Shown one piece after another: positions 51,956 to 61,401 of a stretch of 64,000 nucleotides of DNA. The translations under genes were made by a program, and so were the position numbers. The notes under the pieces were generated by a model, which did not search any database, was not told the origin of the DNA, and worked only from the letters and a program-made list of their open reading frames with translations. The stretch is from Aquisediminimonas sp043747445 (GTDB lineage: Bacteria > Pseudomonadota > Alphaproteobacteria > Sphingomonadales > Sphingomonadaceae), in contig JAYTPB010000068.1 of assembly GCA_043747445.1 (NCBI GenBank), positions 1 through 64,000 of the forward strand, read 5' to 3'. Numbering within the stretch: position 1 is the first letter of the stretch; each line of letters opens with the position of its first letter.

Positions 51956-53773
51956 ATGCGTATTTCAATATTGAGCGTTTCGATTTTGGCGCTTGCGCTT
52001 TCTGCGCCGATTAGCGCGGCTCCTGCACCTACCAAGGTCGCGGCGGTCAATAATCCCGACGCTGCAATCGCGCAATTTTTCGAAGATTATGATGCCGCGC
52101 AGCTTGCGCGCTCACCTGTTGGAAAATCCTTCCGTGCGATCAAGGACGGTGATTATGCCAAATGGGATGATTATTCGGATGCCGAAGCCCTGCGCCGTCA
52201 ACAATCCGATCAAATCGCACTCCGGGATATGCGCAAGCGCTTTGGCACTGCCAAGCTAAGCCCCGAAAATCGTCTATCTTTTCGCCTATTTGAAAAAATG
52301 ATCGAACGGCGCAGCGCAGCCTTTGCCTATCGCAACTATGGCTATGCCTTTGATCAGATGAACGGCCCGCAAAGCCAGCTTCCCGCATTCCTCATCAATA
52401 TTCACCGGGTCGATAGCAAAGCTGACGCAGAAGCCTATGTAAGCCGCCTTGGCGGGCTTGGCACCGCGATGGATCAGGTGATCGTGCGCGCAAAAGCGAA
52501 TGCGGCCAAAGGATTGATGCCGCCCAAATGGGTCTATCCCTATGTCATCGCCGACGCGCGCAACGTGATTGCAGGCGCGCCGTTTACGAGTGCCGCGACT
52601 GATGCGCCTCTGTACGCCGATTTGAAGGCCAAGCTTGCCAAACTGACGATCCCGCAGGCTGAGAAAGATGCACTGCTTGCGGCAGGCGCAAATGCCCTCA
52701 CAACTTCCGTCAAACCCGCCTACGAACGCTTGATCGTCGAAATGACGGCGCAGGAAGCGCGCGCGGGCACCGATGACGGCGTGTGGCGGTTTCCCAAAGG
52801 GGCGACCTATTACACCGAGCGGCTTGGCAACTATACGACAACCAACCTAACGCCCGACCAAATCCACCAGCTTGGACTTGATCAGGTCGCGCGGATTCAC
52901 GGCGAAGTGCGTGAGATTATGAAGCGCGTGAAATTTGAGGGCGATCTATCCGCCTTCTTCAAATATATGCGCGAGGACAAACAGTTTTACGCCGCCAACA
53001 CCGATGAGGGCCGCGCGCAATATCTCGCCGCAACAGAGAAGGCGAAGCAGGATATCACTGCACTGTTACCGCTATGGTTCGGCGTTCTTCCTCAAGCACC
53101 GATGGTCGTTAAGCGCGTCGAGGCGTTCCGCGAAAAATCAGCGGGTAAGGCGTTTTACCAGCGGCCTGCGCCCGATGGATCGCGTCCGGGCACTTATTAT
53201 GCCAACCTCTATAATATGGCTGACATGCCGATGACCGAGGTTGAGGCGCTGTTTTATCATGAGGGCGTTCCCGGCCATCATCTGCAACTCGCGATCCAGA
53301 CCGAACTCAAAGGCGTACCGCCGTTCCGCAAATTTGGCGGGGTGACGGCTTATTCCGAAGGCTGGGGGCTGTATTCGGAGAAGCTTGCCAAGGATATGGG
53401 GCTTTATACCGATCCCTACCGCGATTTCGGGCGGCTTCAGTTGGAGCTTCACCGCGCAATTCGATTGGTGGTCGACTCTGGGCTTCACCACAAGCGCTGG
53501 AGCCGCGAACGCGCGATCAAATATGTCGAGGATAATTCAGCCGACGCACCCGGCGGCATCGTCAAAGCGATCGAACGCTACATTGTCTATCCGGGGCAAG
53601 CCACCGCCTATATGGTCGGGCGGCTCAAAATTACTGACTTGCGTGCCAAAGCGGAAAGGCAGCTTGGCAGCAGGTTTGACATCAAGGGTTTCCATGATGT
53701 CGTGCTCAAAAGTGGCCCCGTGCCGCTTGACGTGCTTGAGGAGCAGGTGAACGCTTGGGTGGCGACGCGTTAG
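51956..53773 (+). CDS. DUF885 family exported hydrolase
   Basis: A 605-residue exported protein (signal MRISILSVSILALALSAPISA). It belongs to the DUF885 family of putative zinc peptidases; the motif FYHEGVPGHHLQLAI resembles the zinc site HExPGHH, and AYSEGWGLYSEKLAKDMGLY supplies a glutamate region. Long all-alpha chain as usual for this family. Start at 51956 follows AGAGGTCTGG. Substrate unknown. Confidence 0.87.
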   Translation: MRISILSVSILALALSAPISAAPAPTKVAAVNNPDAAIAQFFEDYDAAQLARSPVGKSFRAIKDGDYAKWDDYSDAEALRRQQSDQIALRDMRKRFGTAKLSPENRLSFRLFEKMIERRSAAFAYRNYGYAFDQMNGPQSQLPAFLINIHRVDSKADAEAYVSRLGGLGTAMDQVIVRAKANAAKGLMPPKWVYPYVIADARNVIAGAPFTSAATDAPLYADLKAKLAKLTIPQAEKDALLAAGANALTTSVKPAYERLIVEMTAQEARAGTDDGVWRFPKGATYYTERLGNYTTTNLTPDQIHQLGLDQVARIHGEVREIMKRVKFEGDLSAFFKYMREDKQFYAANTDEGRAQYLAATEKAKQDITALLPLWFGVLPQAPMVVKRVEAFREKSAGKAFYQRPAPDGSRPGTYYANLYNMADMPMTEVEALFYHEGVPGHHLQLAIQTELKGVPPFRKFGGVTAYSEGWGLYSEKLAKDMGLYTDPYRDFGRLQLELHRAIRLVVDSGLHHKRWSRERAIKYVEDNSADAPGGIVKAIERYIVYPGQATAYMVGRLKITDLRAKAERQLGSRFDIKGFHDVVLKSGPVPLDVLEEQVNAWVATR

Positions 53774-55002
53774 GCTAAGCCTGCCTCAATCGCGCAATAT
53801 TCCTTTTCCTTGGCGTACATATAGTCGCGCGTGAGCGGCACGACATCGCGTTTACGCGCGAGCTGGATTTGGACGTTGCAATGCCCGTCATGACGGAACG
53901 CGATGATCGCGGCCGAGAGATAGAACGTCCACATCCGGTAAAAGCGCGCGTCATAGAGCGCCTCAATATCGGCACGGTGGGCAAGCACGCGCTTGTACCA
54001 CTCATCAATCGTGAAACCGTAATGCAGGCGCAGCACCTCTATATCGGTTGGCCACAGCCACGCTTGTTCAATTGGCGGGAGTATTTCTGAAATCGCGGGT
54101 GAATAGCCGCCGGGAAAGATGTAGCGCGCGGTAAATGGATCGGTTGCGCCAGGGCCATCAACCCGCGCGATCGTGTGGATCAACGCGATCCCCTCGGGCG
54201 TCAACCGATCACGCACGGTATCAAAGAACGCATTATAACGCGGACGCCCGACATGCTCAAACATTCCGACCGAAACGACGCGATCAAACGTGCCACTGAC
54301 GTTGCGGTAATCGATCAGTTCAAACTTCACCTTATCCGAAACGCCCGCCGCATCGGCCCGCTGACGTGCTACTAAGAGCTGCTCTTCAGACAGCGTAACG
54401 CCCGTGACTGACACACCCGCCACACGGTTGAGGTAAAGCGCAAGCCCACCCCAGCCGCAGCCGATATCAAGTACGGTGTGGCCAGGTTCAAGACAGAGCT
54501 TAGCCGCAATATGCGCGAGCTTATCCTTCTGCGCAGTTTCAAGCGTGTTTTCTGTGTCCGTGAAATAGGCGCAGCTATATTGGCGATCGGCATCAAGGAA
54601 GAGATCATAGAGCCGATCCGACAGATCATAATGATGCGCAACGTTTGATTTGGCGCGTGTACCATCATTGCGCGGCAGCAGCCGCGTGATCCAGCGCGTG
54701 TTACGCCACAGTGAGACACGGCTCTTATTATCCCAATCCCAACGCATGTTGTATCCAACCAGATCAAGCAGACCGAGGACATCATCATTCTCGATGGTCA
54801 GACGGCCATCCATCCACGCCTCACCCGCGCCAAGCGCTGGGTTGCGTGCGATGGCGCGCGCAGTGGCGGCATCCTTGATTGCAATCTTAACAGGGGCGCG
54901 CGCTGGGTCAGGCGTACCGTAGCGAACGGTGGCAGCGCCGGGGCCAGTGACAACCAGTTCGCCGATTTTGATCACACGGGTAAGGAAACGTTCAAGCAGC
55001 AT
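53770..55002 (-). CDS. cfa: Cyclopropane-fatty-acyl-phospholipid synthase
   Basis: A 410-residue SAM-dependent methyltransferase that adds a methylene group to unsaturated membrane fatty acids. Motifs are FTDTENTLETAQKDKLAHIAAKLCLEPGHTVLDIGCGWGGLALYLNRVAGVSVTGVTLS and SVGMFEHVGRPRYNAFFDTV. Its last bases overlap the DUF885 stop by four. It is divergent from nrdA across a 498-bp spacer. Confidence 0.92.
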   Translation of the reverse strand: MLLERFLTRVIKIGELVVTGPGAATVRYGTPDPARAPVKIAIKDAATARAIARNPALGAGEAWMDGRLTIENDDVLGLLDLVGYNMRWDWDNKSRVSLWRNTRWITRLLPRNDGTRAKSNVAHHYDLSDRLYDLFLDADRQYSCAYFTDTENTLETAQKDKLAHIAAKLCLEPGHTVLDIGCGWGGLALYLNRVAGVSVTGVTLSEEQLLVARQRADAAGVSDKVKFELIDYRNVSGTFDRVVSVGMFEHVGRPRYNAFFDTVRDRLTPEGIALIHTIARVDGPGATDPFTARYIFPGGYSPAISEILPPIEQAWLWPTDIEVLRLHYGFTIDEWYKRVLAHRADIEALYDARFYRMWTFYLSAAIIAFRHDGHCNVQIQLARKRDVVPLTRDYMYAKEKEYCAIEAGLA

Positions 55003-55500
55003 AAGATGGGTTTGCCTTTATCAGCCTGTCAGGGGCATTCGTCGCGGTGCGATATGGGCTAAGCTAGCGCGCTGCAATCCACTTTCGCATCGTGAAGCGA
55101 TTGAAGGGCGTTCACGCAAATTTATTTTTAAGATCACATTTACCATCTTGCCATTTCAAAAAGTGAGGAAGCCCCGCGCGTCGCAGCCAATCGTGATCTT
55201 AGTCACTCCATGAAACGAGTCACAGATGCGACGAAACGAGTCTCGCAACCGTAATAAATCACTTGCGTCTCACCAAAGATTGATCACTATAGATGGTGGT
55301 TAGTCAAGGGGGCAACCCAACAGCTTGTGTTCGCAAACGTCGAGGATCACTCTTCGCCGCACGTGAAGATTCGCTGTCGGTAGGGGCATAAAAGCAAAAA
55401 ATAACCACGGGTCGATCGAAAAATGCTATCAAGGATGTTCGCGCTCTGATGGCCTTAAAATCATGCGAACGAGTCGTTTTGAGTATAGGGGATGTGAGCA
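55003..55500. other. Long cfa-nrdA intergenic region, candidate regulatory DNA
   Basis: No ORF is supported in this 498-bp divergent spacer. It holds a direct repeat GAAACGAGTC at 55212-55221 and 55233-55242 (21 bp apart), four GANTC sites (55217, 55238, 55368, 55471), and an NrdR-box-like sequence at 55285-55298. The cfa and nrdA promoters presumably lie here. Confidence 0.6.
55285..55298. promoter_or_regulatory. NrdR-box-like site upstream of nrdA
   Basis: CACTATAGATGGTG differs at two positions from the palindromic NrdR-type box CACTATATATAGTG. NrdR represses ribonucleotide reductase genes and usually binds two boxes; I could not find a convincing second box. Confidence 0.35.
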
Positions 55501-57405
55501 GTGGATTTTCGTGAATCACAATTGGTTAGCGATAGCGATGTGGCGACTTTGATTGAAAACGTGAACGTTGAGCGGGCCGACAAAGGCACGATCACTGATT
55601 CGCGCAGTCGGCTTGAGTCGTATCCGTTGATTAAGGATAATGCGCGCGATGCGCTGCTGACTGAGTTTGGCAAGGACACGCTCAAGGATCGTTATCTGCT
55701 GCCGGGCGAAACCTATCAGGATTTGTTCGTGCGCGTGGCGTCGGCCTATGCCGATGATCAGGAACATGCCCAGCGAATTTATGATTATATCTCAAAGCTG
55801 TGGTTCATGCCCGCAACGCCGATTCTTTCAAACGGCGGCACCGGGCGCGGCCTGCCTATCTCATGCTATTTGAACAGCGTTGATGATAGCCTTGAGGGCA
55901 TCGTCAACACATGGAATGAGAATGTCTGGCTCGCGTCGCGCGGCGGCGGCATCGGTACTTATTGGGGCAGTGTGCGCGGCATCGGTGAACCCGTTGGCCT
56001 CAACGGCAAGACCAGCGGCATCATTCCGTTCGTCCGTGTGATGGACAGCCTGACGCTTGCAATTTCACAAGGCTCGCTGCGGCGCGGTTCGGCGGCGGTC
56101 TATCTCGACATCAACCATCCCGAAATCGAGGAATTCCTTGAAATCCGCAAAGCATCGGGCGATTTCAACCGCAAGGCTTTGAACCTCCACCACGGCGTCC
56201 TCATCACAGATGCCTTCATGGAGGCTGTCCGCAGCGGTGCTGAGTGGAACCTCGTCAGCCCCAAAGATGGCAGCATCCGCGCAACCGTTGACGCGCGCTC
56301 GCTCTTCCAGAAAATCGTTGAAACACGCCTTGCCACGGGTGAGCCTTACATCGTCTTTGGTGACACTGTGAACAAGGCGATGCCGCGCCACCACCGCGAA
56401 CTTGGTTTCAAGGTGACGACGTCGAACCTCTGCTCCGAAATTACGCTCCCAACGGGTCGCGATCATCTCGGCAATGACCGCACGGCGGTGTGCTGTCTCT
56501 CGTCGCTCAACCTTGAAACTTGGAATGATTGGAACGGCGACAAGCGCTTTATCGAGGATGTCATGCGCTTCCTCGATAATGTCCTGACTGACTATATTGA
56601 CCGCGCCCCGCCAGAAATGGCGCGCGCCAAATATAGCGCGAGCCGTGAGCGTAGCGTTGGTTTGGGTGTCATGGGCTTCCACAGCTTCCTCCAAGCGCGC
56701 AGCCTGCCGTTTGAAGGCGCGATGGCCAAAAGCTGGAACCTCAAGATATTCAAGCATTTGAGCCAAGGCGTCAACGAAGCCTCAATGCTGCTCGCCACCG
56801 AACGCGGCGCTTGCCCCGACGCTGAAGAACGCGGCGTGATGGAGCGGTTTTCGTGCAAGACCGCAATCGCGCCAACCGCATCGATTTCAATCATCTGCGG
56901 CGGGACGAGCGCGTGCATTGAGCCAATCCCGGCGAATATCTACACCCACAAGACGCTCTCGGGCAGCTTCTCAATCCGCAACCCGCACCTAGAGGCGCTG
57001 CTGATTGAGAAATCAAAGAACAGCGACAATGTGTGGAACAGTATTCTTGAACAGGGTGGCAGCGTTCAGCATCTCGATTTCCTCACGCCAGAGGAAAAAG
57101 ACACGTTCAAAACCAGCTTTGAAATTGACCAACGCTGGCTGATCGAACTCGCGGCGGATCGCACCCCTTACATTGATCAGGCGCAGTCGCTCAACCTGTT
57201 CATCCCGGCTGACGTCGAAAAATGGGACCTCCTCATGCTCCATTTCCGCGCATGGGAATTGGGCGTGAAATCGCTCTATTATCTGCGCTCCAAATCGATC
57301 CAGCGCGCAGGCTTTGCCGGCGGCGTCGAGGCGGACAACACCATCGACCTCAAGCAAATTGAGGTTGAGGTGAAGGATTATGATGAGTGCTTGGCATGTC
57401 AGTAG
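55501..57405 (+). CDS. nrdA: Ribonucleoside-diphosphate reductase alpha subunit
   Basis: Class I ribonucleotide reductase large subunit that makes deoxyribonucleotides. At 634 residues it is shorter than the 761 of E. coli NrdA, consistent with loss of the N-terminal ATP-cone; the chain starts directly with the core (RYLLPGETYQDLFVRVASAYADD). Core motifs are ATPILSNGGTGRGLPISCYLNSVDDSLEGI, NLCSEITLPTG with a radical cysteine region, APTASISIICGGTSACIEP and the C-terminal ECLACQ redox pair. The start is a GTG at 55501. Its promoter region carries many GANTC sites. Confidence 0.95.
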   Translation: MDFRESQLVSDSDVATLIENVNVERADKGTITDSRSRLESYPLIKDNARDALLTEFGKDTLKDRYLLPGETYQDLFVRVASAYADDQEHAQRIYDYISKLWFMPATPILSNGGTGRGLPISCYLNSVDDSLEGIVNTWNENVWLASRGGGIGTYWGSVRGIGEPVGLNGKTSGIIPFVRVMDSLTLAISQGSLRRGSAAVYLDINHPEIEEFLEIRKASGDFNRKALNLHHGVLITDAFMEAVRSGAEWNLVSPKDGSIRATVDARSLFQKIVETRLATGEPYIVFGDTVNKAMPRHHRELGFKVTTSNLCSEITLPTGRDHLGNDRTAVCCLSSLNLETWNDWNGDKRFIEDVMRFLDNVLTDYIDRAPPEMARAKYSASRERSVGLGVMGFHSFLQARSLPFEGAMAKSWNLKIFKHLSQGVNEASMLLATERGACPDAEERGVMERFSCKTAIAPTASISIICGGTSACIEPIPANIYTHKTLSGSFSIRNPHLEALLIEKSKNSDNVWNSILEQGGSVQHLDFLTPEEKDTFKTSFEIDQRWLIELAADRTPYIDQAQSLNLFIPADVEKWDLLMLHFRAWELGVKSLYYLRSKSIQRAGFAGGVEADNTIDLKQIEVEVKDYDECLACQ

Positions 57406-57444
57406 TTTCGATCAAAGTGGTACTTTGATCGAGGGGGAGGCTTT

Positions 57445-57729
57445 ATGTCGCTTACTCCATCACTGTATGACTATGCTCTAGCTGTGAGCTCTATTTTTGG
57501 CGGTACGGCCCTCATAATATGGCCCGGTCCAGCTGACAGCAAGGCGATCACAAAGCACAAGCAGCGCTTAGCTGATCGAGAAGCACGCGGCACGGATGCG
57601 TACTTTGAAGAGAAGCGGTCAATCGAAGCCTACAAGCCGTTCAAGGCAGTTTGGAAATATCGTTTGTTGGGCTTTGTTCTGACAATTTTGGGTGCGGCTT
57701 ATTTAGCCTTACTCCATTTTACGAAGTGA
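57445..57729 (+). CDS. Small two-helix membrane protein in the nrd cluster
   Basis: A 94-residue protein with a hydrophobic N-terminal helix (YDYALAVSSIFGGTALIIW), a charged loop (KAITKHKQRLADREARGT) and a second helix (YRLLGFVLTILGAAYLALL). No recognised family. GGGGGAGGC precedes the ATG. It lies between nrdA and the methyltransferase on the same strand. Confidence 0.7.
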   Translation: MSLTPSLYDYALAVSSIFGGTALIIWPGPADSKAITKHKQRLADREARGTDAYFEEKRSIEAYKPFKAVWKYRLLGFVLTILGAAYLALLHFTK

Positions 57730-57742
57730 GTAGCGAAGACGC

Positions 57743-58375
57743 ATGAACATCGACGGCAACCGATTCCGGCAAGCGCGTTTCGCCAGTTTTCTGGCGCTGG
57801 CTGACCGTGTCCAGACCTCCGGCGCGGCGATCCGGATTCTCGATATCGGCGGCACGCAGAGTTATTGGGAGGGGCTGGCTCCGCTTTGGGCAGGCCGCAA
57901 TTTTGATATCACCATCGTCAATCTCGACACCCCCGCGAGTGACAGCGGCGCGTATCATATCCGCACGGGCAATGCCTGCGCGATGCCCGAATATAGTGAC
58001 AATGCGTTTGACATTGTCCATTCCAATTCAGTGATTGAGCATGTCGGGCAGTGGCCGCAAATGGCCGCGATGGCGCGAGAAGTGCGCCGCCTTGCCCCGC
58101 ATTATTATCTGCAAACGCCCAACCTGTGGTTCCCCGTTGAGCCGCATTACCGCAGCCTGTTTTTCGCGCTCCTTCCCGAGGCTGTCCGCGCGCGCAAGCT
58201 GATGAAGCGCCGCCACGGCTTTCGCGGGCCACACCCCGATTTCGCCAGCGCCATCGCTGATGTCCAGACCGTCAACCTGCTTGATGCGCGCGGACTTACA
58301 GCGCTTTTCCCCGATGGCAAATTGATCCGTGAACGTTTTATGGGTCTCACAAAATCACTGACGGTGGTACGATGA
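57743..58375 (+). CDS. Class I SAM-dependent methyltransferase
   Basis: A 210-residue Methyltransf_11-type protein. ILDIGGTQSYWEGL is motif I (more usually GxGxG, here GGTQS), DIVHSNSVIEHVGQW matches motif II/III, and YYLQTPNLWFPVEPHYR follows. Substrate unknown. Its location between nrdA and nrdB may be coincidental or operonic. Confidence 0.8.
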   Translation: MNIDGNRFRQARFASFLALADRVQTSGAAIRILDIGGTQSYWEGLAPLWAGRNFDITIVNLDTPASDSGAYHIRTGNACAMPEYSDNAFDIVHSNSVIEHVGQWPQMAAMAREVRRLAPHYYLQTPNLWFPVEPHYRSLFFALLPEAVRARKLMKRRHGFRGPHPDFASAIADVQTVNLLDARGLTALFPDGKLIRERFMGLTKSLTVVR

Positions 58376-58421
58376 AATCGAACCGCGTCGCTCTTATCTT
58401 ATTGTAAAAGGAGTAGCACCC

Positions 58422-59480
58422 ATGTCACTTACCGTCGCGCGCAACCAGTATAAGCCCTTTGAATATCCTTGGGCCTATGACTTCTGGAAACGCCAGCAGC
58501 AGATCCATTGGATGCCCGAGGAAGTGCCTTTGGGTGAGGATTGCCGTGATTGGGCGCAAAAGCTGACTGATCATGAGCGCAACCTGCTCACGCAAATCTT
58601 CCGCTTTTTCACCCAAGCCGATGTCGAGGTGCAGAATTGCTACCACGAACATTATGGCCGCATTTTCAAGCCGACCGAGATTAAGATGATGCTCGCGGCG
58701 TTCAGCAATATGGAAACCGTCCATATCGCGGCTTACTCGCATCTGCTTGACACCATCGGGATGCCCGAAAGCGAATACGGCATGTTCCTCCAATATGAGG
58801 AGATGAAGGCCAAGCATGATTATCTCGCCACCTTCAATGTCGAGAGCGATCAGGATATCGCGCGCACGCTCGCGATGTTCGGCGGCTTTACCGAAGGGCT
58901 GCAACTCTTCGCGAGCTTTGCAATGCTGATGAACTTCCCGCGCTTCAACAAGATGAAGGGCATGGGCCAGATCGTCACATGGTCGATCCGCGACGAAAGC
59001 CTCCACTGCGAAGGGATCACCAAGCTGTTCCACGCCTTCACCAAGGAGCGTGACTGCCTGACCAAGGCGGTGAAGGACGATATCCTCGATTGCTGCCAGA
59101 CGACCGTGCGGCTTGAGGATGCCTTCATCGATCTCGCGTTTGACGCCGGGCCAGTGCCGGGGATGACCGCGAAGGAAATCAAGAAATACATCCGCTACAT
59201 CGCCGATTGGCGGCTCAATCAGCTTGGCTTCAAGCCGATGTACATGATCGACGAACACCCCCTCCCCTGGCTCGCGCCGCTCCTCAACGGAGTGGAACAT
59301 GCCAACTTCTTCGAAACGCGGGCGACCGAGTATTCGAAGGCGGCGACGCGCGGCAATTGGAACGAAGTGTGGGACAGCTTCGACCGTCGCGGCGGAGCAA
59401 AAGCCGCGAACGACGGTGCGGCTGTGGTCGAAGCACCCGAGGCGGATATGTTTGCACAGGCAGGGATCGCGGCGGAATGA
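58422..59480 (+). CDS. nrdB: Ribonucleoside-diphosphate reductase beta subunit
   Basis: The radical-generating small subunit that pairs with NrdA. A 352-residue ferritin-like protein; metal-binding residues are in QADVEVQNCYHEHYG and NMETVHIAAYSHLL, and EGITKLFHAF and the tyrosine-radical region are present. The C-terminus ends FAQAGIAAE. AAAGGAG precedes ATG 58422. The gene lies about 1 kb downstream of nrdA, with two genes between. Confidence 0.95.
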   Translation: MSLTVARNQYKPFEYPWAYDFWKRQQQIHWMPEEVPLGEDCRDWAQKLTDHERNLLTQIFRFFTQADVEVQNCYHEHYGRIFKPTEIKMMLAAFSNMETVHIAAYSHLLDTIGMPESEYGMFLQYEEMKAKHDYLATFNVESDQDIARTLAMFGGFTEGLQLFASFAMLMNFPRFNKMKGMGQIVTWSIRDESLHCEGITKLFHAFTKERDCLTKAVKDDILDCCQTTVRLEDAFIDLAFDAGPVPGMTAKEIKKYIRYIADWRLNQLGFKPMYMIDEHPLPWLAPLLNGVEHANFFETRATEYSKAATRGNWNEVWDSFDRRGGAKAANDGAAVVEAPEADMFAQAGIAAE

Positions 59481-59556
59481 TTTGTACATAATAAGAACAT
59501 CATGTATGAATTTATAGAGAACGATCCAGATGACTCGAACTTAAAGGATTTCCAAT

Positions 59557-59730
59557 ATGGCAAAAAACACCGGAGATAATTTTCGGCGCGGCTCGGTGGA
59601 TGATCGCAGCCAATTTCAGCACCCGAACGGACATTGGATCAAACGTGATACTAATAATGGTCAATTTAAGGAGGTTAAGTCAACGGACGGCAAATTTAAG
59701 GGTGTAGCTCGTGAACCAGATCGCCGATAA
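59557..59730 (+). CDS. 57-residue basic protein upstream of the Panacea gene
   Basis: ATG at 59557 with AAAGGATTTCCAAT upstream; stop TAA at 59728. The protein starts MAKNTGDNFRRGSVDDRSQF and continues with HWIKRDTNNGQFKEVKSTDG, KFKGV; it is polar and charged, with no signal or membrane helix. I recall related small proteins annotated only as hypothetical. It is 16 bases before the Panacea gene and shares the AT-rich composition of the islet, so it may be part of the unit. Below the usual 60-residue cut-off. Confidence 0.55.
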   Translation: MAKNTGDNFRRGSVDDRSQFQHPNGHWIKRDTNNGQFKEVKSTDGKFKGVAREPDRR

Positions 59731-59746
59731 ATTTAGTATTTAGAAA

Positions 59747-60295
59747 ATGAATCCACCATTTGATCCTAGAAGCCTAGCGAATTTTATAATTCGACTAGGC
59801 GAAGAGTACCACCTAGATGTCACTCAAATATCTCTTCAGAAAGTCTGTTATTTTATTAACGGACGTTATTATTTAGATAATGGTATTCAATTAGTGTCTG
59901 GATATTTTGAGACATGGAGATACGGCCCAGTTCATCCATTGATTTATAACGAGTTTAAAAAGTACGGAAATAAATCAATTTTACATAAGGCAAGTATAAG
60001 AAATTTGAAGACGGGTGAATCTAAAGAAGCACCAGAGCCTGATGACCCTTACCTAAGACGTTTTATTACGCGCGCAACGCTTGAACTACTGCCGTTAGGG
60101 TCAACACGCCTTGTAAATCTTTCTCATGCCAAAAATTCTCCTTGGGATATTCTTACAAGAGCCGGCGGGGATGAGCGAAAATTCGGAATGAGAATTACTG
60201 AAGAAGTCTATACCACACATTTTCGAAATCAACTGGCAAGCGTTAGCGATACCAGTAGTTCTGGAGAAGAATATGTCGAAACGCCACCTCCCTGA
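59747..60295 (+). CDS. Panacea (SocA-like, DUF4065) domain protein, putative antitoxin
   Basis: A 182-residue protein with the Panacea/SocA domain: DPRSLANFIIRLGEEYHLDVTQISLQKVCYFINGRYYL, GYFETWRYGPVHPLIYNEFKKYG, and HAKNSPWDIL. SocA in Caulobacter is an adaptor for ClpXP-mediated removal of the toxin SocB, and Panacea domains pair with many toxins. The coding stretch is visibly AT-rich compared with its neighbours, which suggests transfer. It overlaps the next gene by 23 bases. Confidence 0.85.
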   Translation: MNPPFDPRSLANFIIRLGEEYHLDVTQISLQKVCYFINGRYYLDNGIQLVSGYFETWRYGPVHPLIYNEFKKYGNKSILHKASIRNLKTGESKEAPEPDDPYLRRFITRATLELLPLGSTRLVNLSHAKNSPWDILTRAGGDERKFGMRITEEVYTTHFRNQLASVSDTSSSGEEYVETPPP

Positions 60296-60992
60296 AACTG
60301 AGATTGCTAATCTTGCTTTTTTACCAACAGACCAAAAGCGTATAAGGCTTGAAGCATTTATTAAACCGAAACGCCCAAAAGGGTCATATGATCCCTTTCG
60401 TTTCGGATATCCAGACGCAGTTAACCTTCAGTCACCGATGTTCCCAGAGCATAAGGTTTTTTCTAGCTGGGAAAAAGTTAGAAATCGTGTGATATCAAAA
60501 TGTTATGGTGACCCTGATCTGGAGGCAATGAATCTCGCTGTAGCTAGAGCAACATATGATTTTGCAAAGATCAGAAACCTTTCCGCAGAACCAATAGAAG
60601 TGCCCGGCGTAACAATGGTTCCTGGCCATTCATATCGATTTGGAGCGCCATTGTTATTGCGCTCAGAAGATATTATTTCTGTTGCATTTTCTGATTTACG
60701 TAGAACAAATGGCCTATCAGTCCATGGTCGTAGAGTAGTATTTTCACATCTTCACGAACGATTCAGAGTCAACTTTCCGGAATTTGCAGGAATAGATTTA
60801 GAAATATGGCGATACTCAAATTGTGATTCGCGCCAAATCGTGCCTATTAAGTACAGAAACGAACCAATTTATGAATATAAAGCTCTTTCTGATGATATGA
60901 AGGAAACCTATGATATTTTAGATAAAATTCTTGATGGATATAATGTCAATCAGAAAAATATTTCTGATTTGCCTTTATTTAGATCGGCATAG
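60273..60992 (+). CDS. Unknown partner of the Panacea protein, candidate toxin
   Basis: A 239-residue soluble protein, MSKRHLPETEIANLAFLPTD, with RLEAFIKPKRPKGSYDPFRFGYPDAVN, RATYDFAKIRNLSAEPIEVPG, SVHGRRVVFSHLHERFRVNFPEFAGIDLEIWRY. I recognise no family and no nuclease, kinase or ADP-ribosyl motif. The start has GGAGAAG and overlaps the Panacea stop by 23 bases, so both are translationally coupled. Composition is AT-rich like its partner. A toxin role is inferred from its position behind a Panacea antitoxin only. Confidence 0.72.
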   Translation: MSKRHLPETEIANLAFLPTDQKRIRLEAFIKPKRPKGSYDPFRFGYPDAVNLQSPMFPEHKVFSSWEKVRNRVISKCYGDPDLEAMNLAVARATYDFAKIRNLSAEPIEVPGVTMVPGHSYRFGAPLLLRSEDIISVAFSDLRRTNGLSVHGRRVVFSHLHERFRVNFPEFAGIDLEIWRYSNCDSRQIVPIKYRNEPIYEYKALSDDMKETYDILDKILDGYNVNQKNISDLPLFRSA

Positions 60993-61401
60993 ATATTTCC
61001 TGTACTCAGAAGCCAACATTGGTTCATGCCAATGGCACTAAACCATCAAGATAATAACTGATATTGCAATATAGCTTTGTTGGCGTCATAATGTCTACGG
61101 TGGTCTTGCCTCGATAGCCGCCTCCGTCGGAGCGAAACGCAAGATGGGCTGCTGTCTGCGGGGTTGGTGGTTATCCTGACACACAAAAACCATCATCATT
61201 TTCAAGTCATTCAAAAGTAATGCCAGAAGGTGCGACACCACCATAATCGCTTCGCGCCTTTGCGTCTTCGCGCGAACCCAATTTCTATCCTCACCGCGAA
61301 CATCACATTTAGAATTATCTCACGCCAAGAGCGCCAAGCCGCCAAGAAGAAGGCAGTGGCCCTTTCAGGCCACCACCCCTCCCCTTTACTCCCGCCAATA
61401 G

